From G963663315 sp965116335 (lineage in GTDB: Bacteria; Pseudomonadota; Gammaproteobacteria; Arenicellales; Poriferihabitantaceae), in assembly GCA_965116335.1 (NCBI GenBank), contig OZ220677.1:2790001-2854000 (forward strand): a DNA stretch of 64,000 nt. The letters run 5' to 3'. Below are positions 62,638 through 64,000 of the stretch, one piece after another (position 1 is the first letter of the stretch; each line of letters starts with the position of its first letter). Position numbers and translations under genes: made by a program. The notes below the pieces were generated by a model. The model searched no databases. It was not told the origin of the DNA and saw nothing but the letters and a program-made list of their open reading frames with translations.

Positions 62638-63516
62638 TCATAACATCTTTCCAATCTTCCATATTCCTTTCTCACGGAAAGCGGGAATAGTCTGGCGCCG
62701 GGCGGCGTTAGTGACAGCGGGGGCGGAAAGGCCATGTTGTTTGATGTGGTCCGATAATCTGATAATTTCTTCTCCCCGTAAATAACTCGTTCTTTTGTGC
62801 AGGGATTCCATCAGAGCCAGTGCCATAATATTCTCCATAGCCCTGGTCTTCTTGCCGTCCCCATAGTCCCTGAATGCCTGATAATAGCGTTCCTTCTCCG
62901 AGTTGCGAATGATCAGTCGAGGCAGTCCGAGTTGCAGTAGTTGAAAGTTGACAAGAACCCGCCCCATGCGCCCGTTGCCATCGCAAAATGGATGAATAGT
63001 CTCAAAATCGAGATGAAAGCGGGCAATCTTATCGAGGAACCAGGAATCCAAATTACTGGAATATTCGATCAGAATGTTATCTATCATGCGTTCTACATGT
63101 TCAGGTGCCGGTGCGATATGAGTACCCACCCGTACATACTCTCCCTGCTTGCGAAAGCGTCCGGCGATGTTGTCATCAATGCCACCAATGAGCATCTGAT
63201 GCAACAACAGCATCAGGTCTTTGTTCAGGTCGCTGTCTTTAGCTCTGGCGCGTTTGTATTCTGTGATGCGAGCCAGATTTTTCGCCTCAAATACTTCTCG
63301 CACTGATACATCGCGGGACAATATCTGTTCCATCAGGATTCTCTCTGTTTCTTCCAGAGTGAGCGTTGAGTTCTCGATTGCATTCGAGTTGTACACGCTC
63401 TCGGCTATCTCCACCTCATCAATCATCACCAGCAACGACTCCCTACCCTGACGTAAGGTATCGTACTCCCGTTTCAAGGTCTGGATACGGTCTCTTATTG
63501 GTTGAGTGGTTGGCAT
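62638..63516 (-). CDS. Fic family protein, self-inhibited class
   Basis: The 292-residue protein has the Fic motif HPFCDGNGRMGR at residues about 177-188 and an N-terminal inhibitory motif in VYNSNAIENSTL (SxxxEN). The C-terminal 50 residues look like a small winged helix (SAPAVTNAARRQTIPAFR), so it is complete compared with the first Fic protein at 22236-23153. The two are only distantly related. It is adjacent to a HicB antitoxin gene. Confidence 0.92.
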   Translation of the reverse strand: MPTTQPIRDRIQTLKREYDTLRQGRESLLVMIDEVEIAESVYNSNAIENSTLTLEETERILMEQILSRDVSVREVFEAKNLARITEYKRARAKDSDLNKDLMLLLHQMLIGGIDDNIAGRFRKQGEYVRVGTHIAPAPEHVERMIDNILIEYSSNLDSWFLDKIARFHLDFETIHPFCDGNGRMGRVLVNFQLLQLGLPRLIIRNSEKERYYQAFRDYGDGKKTRAMENIMALALMESLHKRTSYLRGEEIIRLSDHIKQHGLSAPAVTNAARRQTIPAFREKGIWKIGKML

Positions 63517-63650
63517 ACCATCATTATACTAAATTCACGGTAAATTATGTAAATAACGTGAATATAGAGAAAATATGATAACTATTCACTATTTATGAGC
63601 GATAAGAAGTGAATGAGATTTTGATTTTAGGGTGCGATGGCTATTTTCGT

Positions 63651-64000
63651 CTAGTGGGTACTGACCAGTATATCGCCACCTAGTGAACGGATAAATCGTT
63701 CCAGAGTATCGACTTTGGTATTGTGTCGTGGATTGAGGATACGGCGTACTTCGCTTTCCTTGATGTCCAGAGTTTCGGCAATGGCTACTTTAGTCTGACC
63801 GGATTCGCGGAACTTGATATAGGCAGCTGCTTTCAGCGCAGTAGTCACTGGCACCGAAATCAGTTGTTCTCCGGCTTGTTCAGCCGAAGGTTCGGGAATT
63901 TCCCGACCTTGATTGATACAGCCACAAATAGCTTCATCCAGGGCATCAGCCGCATCAACAAGCGCTTCTTCAATCGTATCGCCCTGAGTGATTACTTCTG
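63651..64000 (-). CDS. hicB: HicB family antitoxin, N-terminus beyond the window
   Basis: The frame runs off the right edge and ends at 63651. The visible 115 or so residues show the HicB-like part (TQGDTIEEALVDAADALDEA) and a C-terminal helix-turn-helix (TKVAIAETLDIKESEVRRIL). The HicA toxin gene would be expected just upstream, outside the window. The product should bind and block HicA and repress the operon. Confidence 0.88.
   Translation of the reverse strand, partial: EVITQGDTIEEALVDAADALDEAICGCINQGREIPEPSAEQAGEQLISVPVTTALKAAAYIKFRESGQTKVAIAETLDIKESEVRRILNPRHNTKVDTLERFIRSLGGDILVSTH

Overview
The window reads as a chromosomal segment of a gammaproteobacterium of moderate GC content. The evidence is the ubiE-ubiJ-ubiB ubiquinone cluster with a DUF971 gene beside it, a metal-independent-type (Asp-for-Cys) hemB, zapE, metA, a PTR1-type pteridine reductase, dsbB, glpE and a fused indolepyruvate:ferredoxin oxidoreductase. 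No rRNA, tRNA or CRISPR array was recognised. Genus cannot be told from the sequence; the methylated-amine genes (MttB-like, dimethylglycine/sarcosine dehydrogenase-like, creatinase remnant) would suit a marine or host-associated heterotroph, but that is inference.

Layout. 0.2-8.0 kb: housekeeping genes on the minus strand (gcdH, ubiB, ubiJ, ubiE, DUF971, hemB, adk with a long Lys/Pro/Ala tail, cysQ). 8.2-10.8 kb: a secreted-protein gene split by an IS1202-like insertion sequence; removing the element and one 16-bp target duplication restores one open frame. 11.1-12.2 kb: zapE, preceded by a strong hairpin with a U-rich tail. 12.3-16.7 kb: an AT-rich acquired operon (cysteine dioxygenase, Fe(II)/2-oxoglutarate oxygenase, TSUP exporter) whose first gene is split after its third codon by an IS1182-like element, and which is bracketed by two copies of the 3' end of metA. 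16.8-22.2 kb: metA with a coupled P-loop ATPase, uppP, a MidA-type methyltransferase, folM-like, dsbB.

22.2-37.0 kb is an accessory island: a Fic protein, a Phd antitoxin with only the last third of its VapC toxin left, a DNA phosphorothioation cassette of the Ssp type (sspA divergent from sspBCD) followed by three restriction-type genes (SF2 helicase, GHKL ATPase, PLD-like protein) that match the layout of SspABCD-SspFGH, a TacA/TacT-type toxin-antitoxin pair under a 54-bp palindrome, and an orphan AAA ATPase. 37.2-44.6 kb: a nine-gene Mrp/Mnh-type cation/proton antiporter operon with three MrpD/NuoLMN-like subunits and no full-length MrpA, led by an N-terminally truncated creatinase. 45.7-49.8 kb: a second defence-like cassette, a PHP-plus-SMC-like ATPase (TrlF type) and an AlbA_2/Schlafen-type ATPase.

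49.8-64.0 kb: ltaE, fused iorAB, an MttB-family methyltransferase with a dimethylglycine dehydrogenase-like flavoprotein (probable betaine/N-methyl amine breakdown), a membrane metallophosphoesterase, pyk, an MscS channel, glpE, a second Fic protein and a HicB antitoxin cut by the window end.

The most novel candidate is the cysteine dioxygenase-2OG oxygenase-TSUP operon with its traceable insertion history; the strongest defence system is the Ssp phosphorothioation cassette with its attached effector genes.
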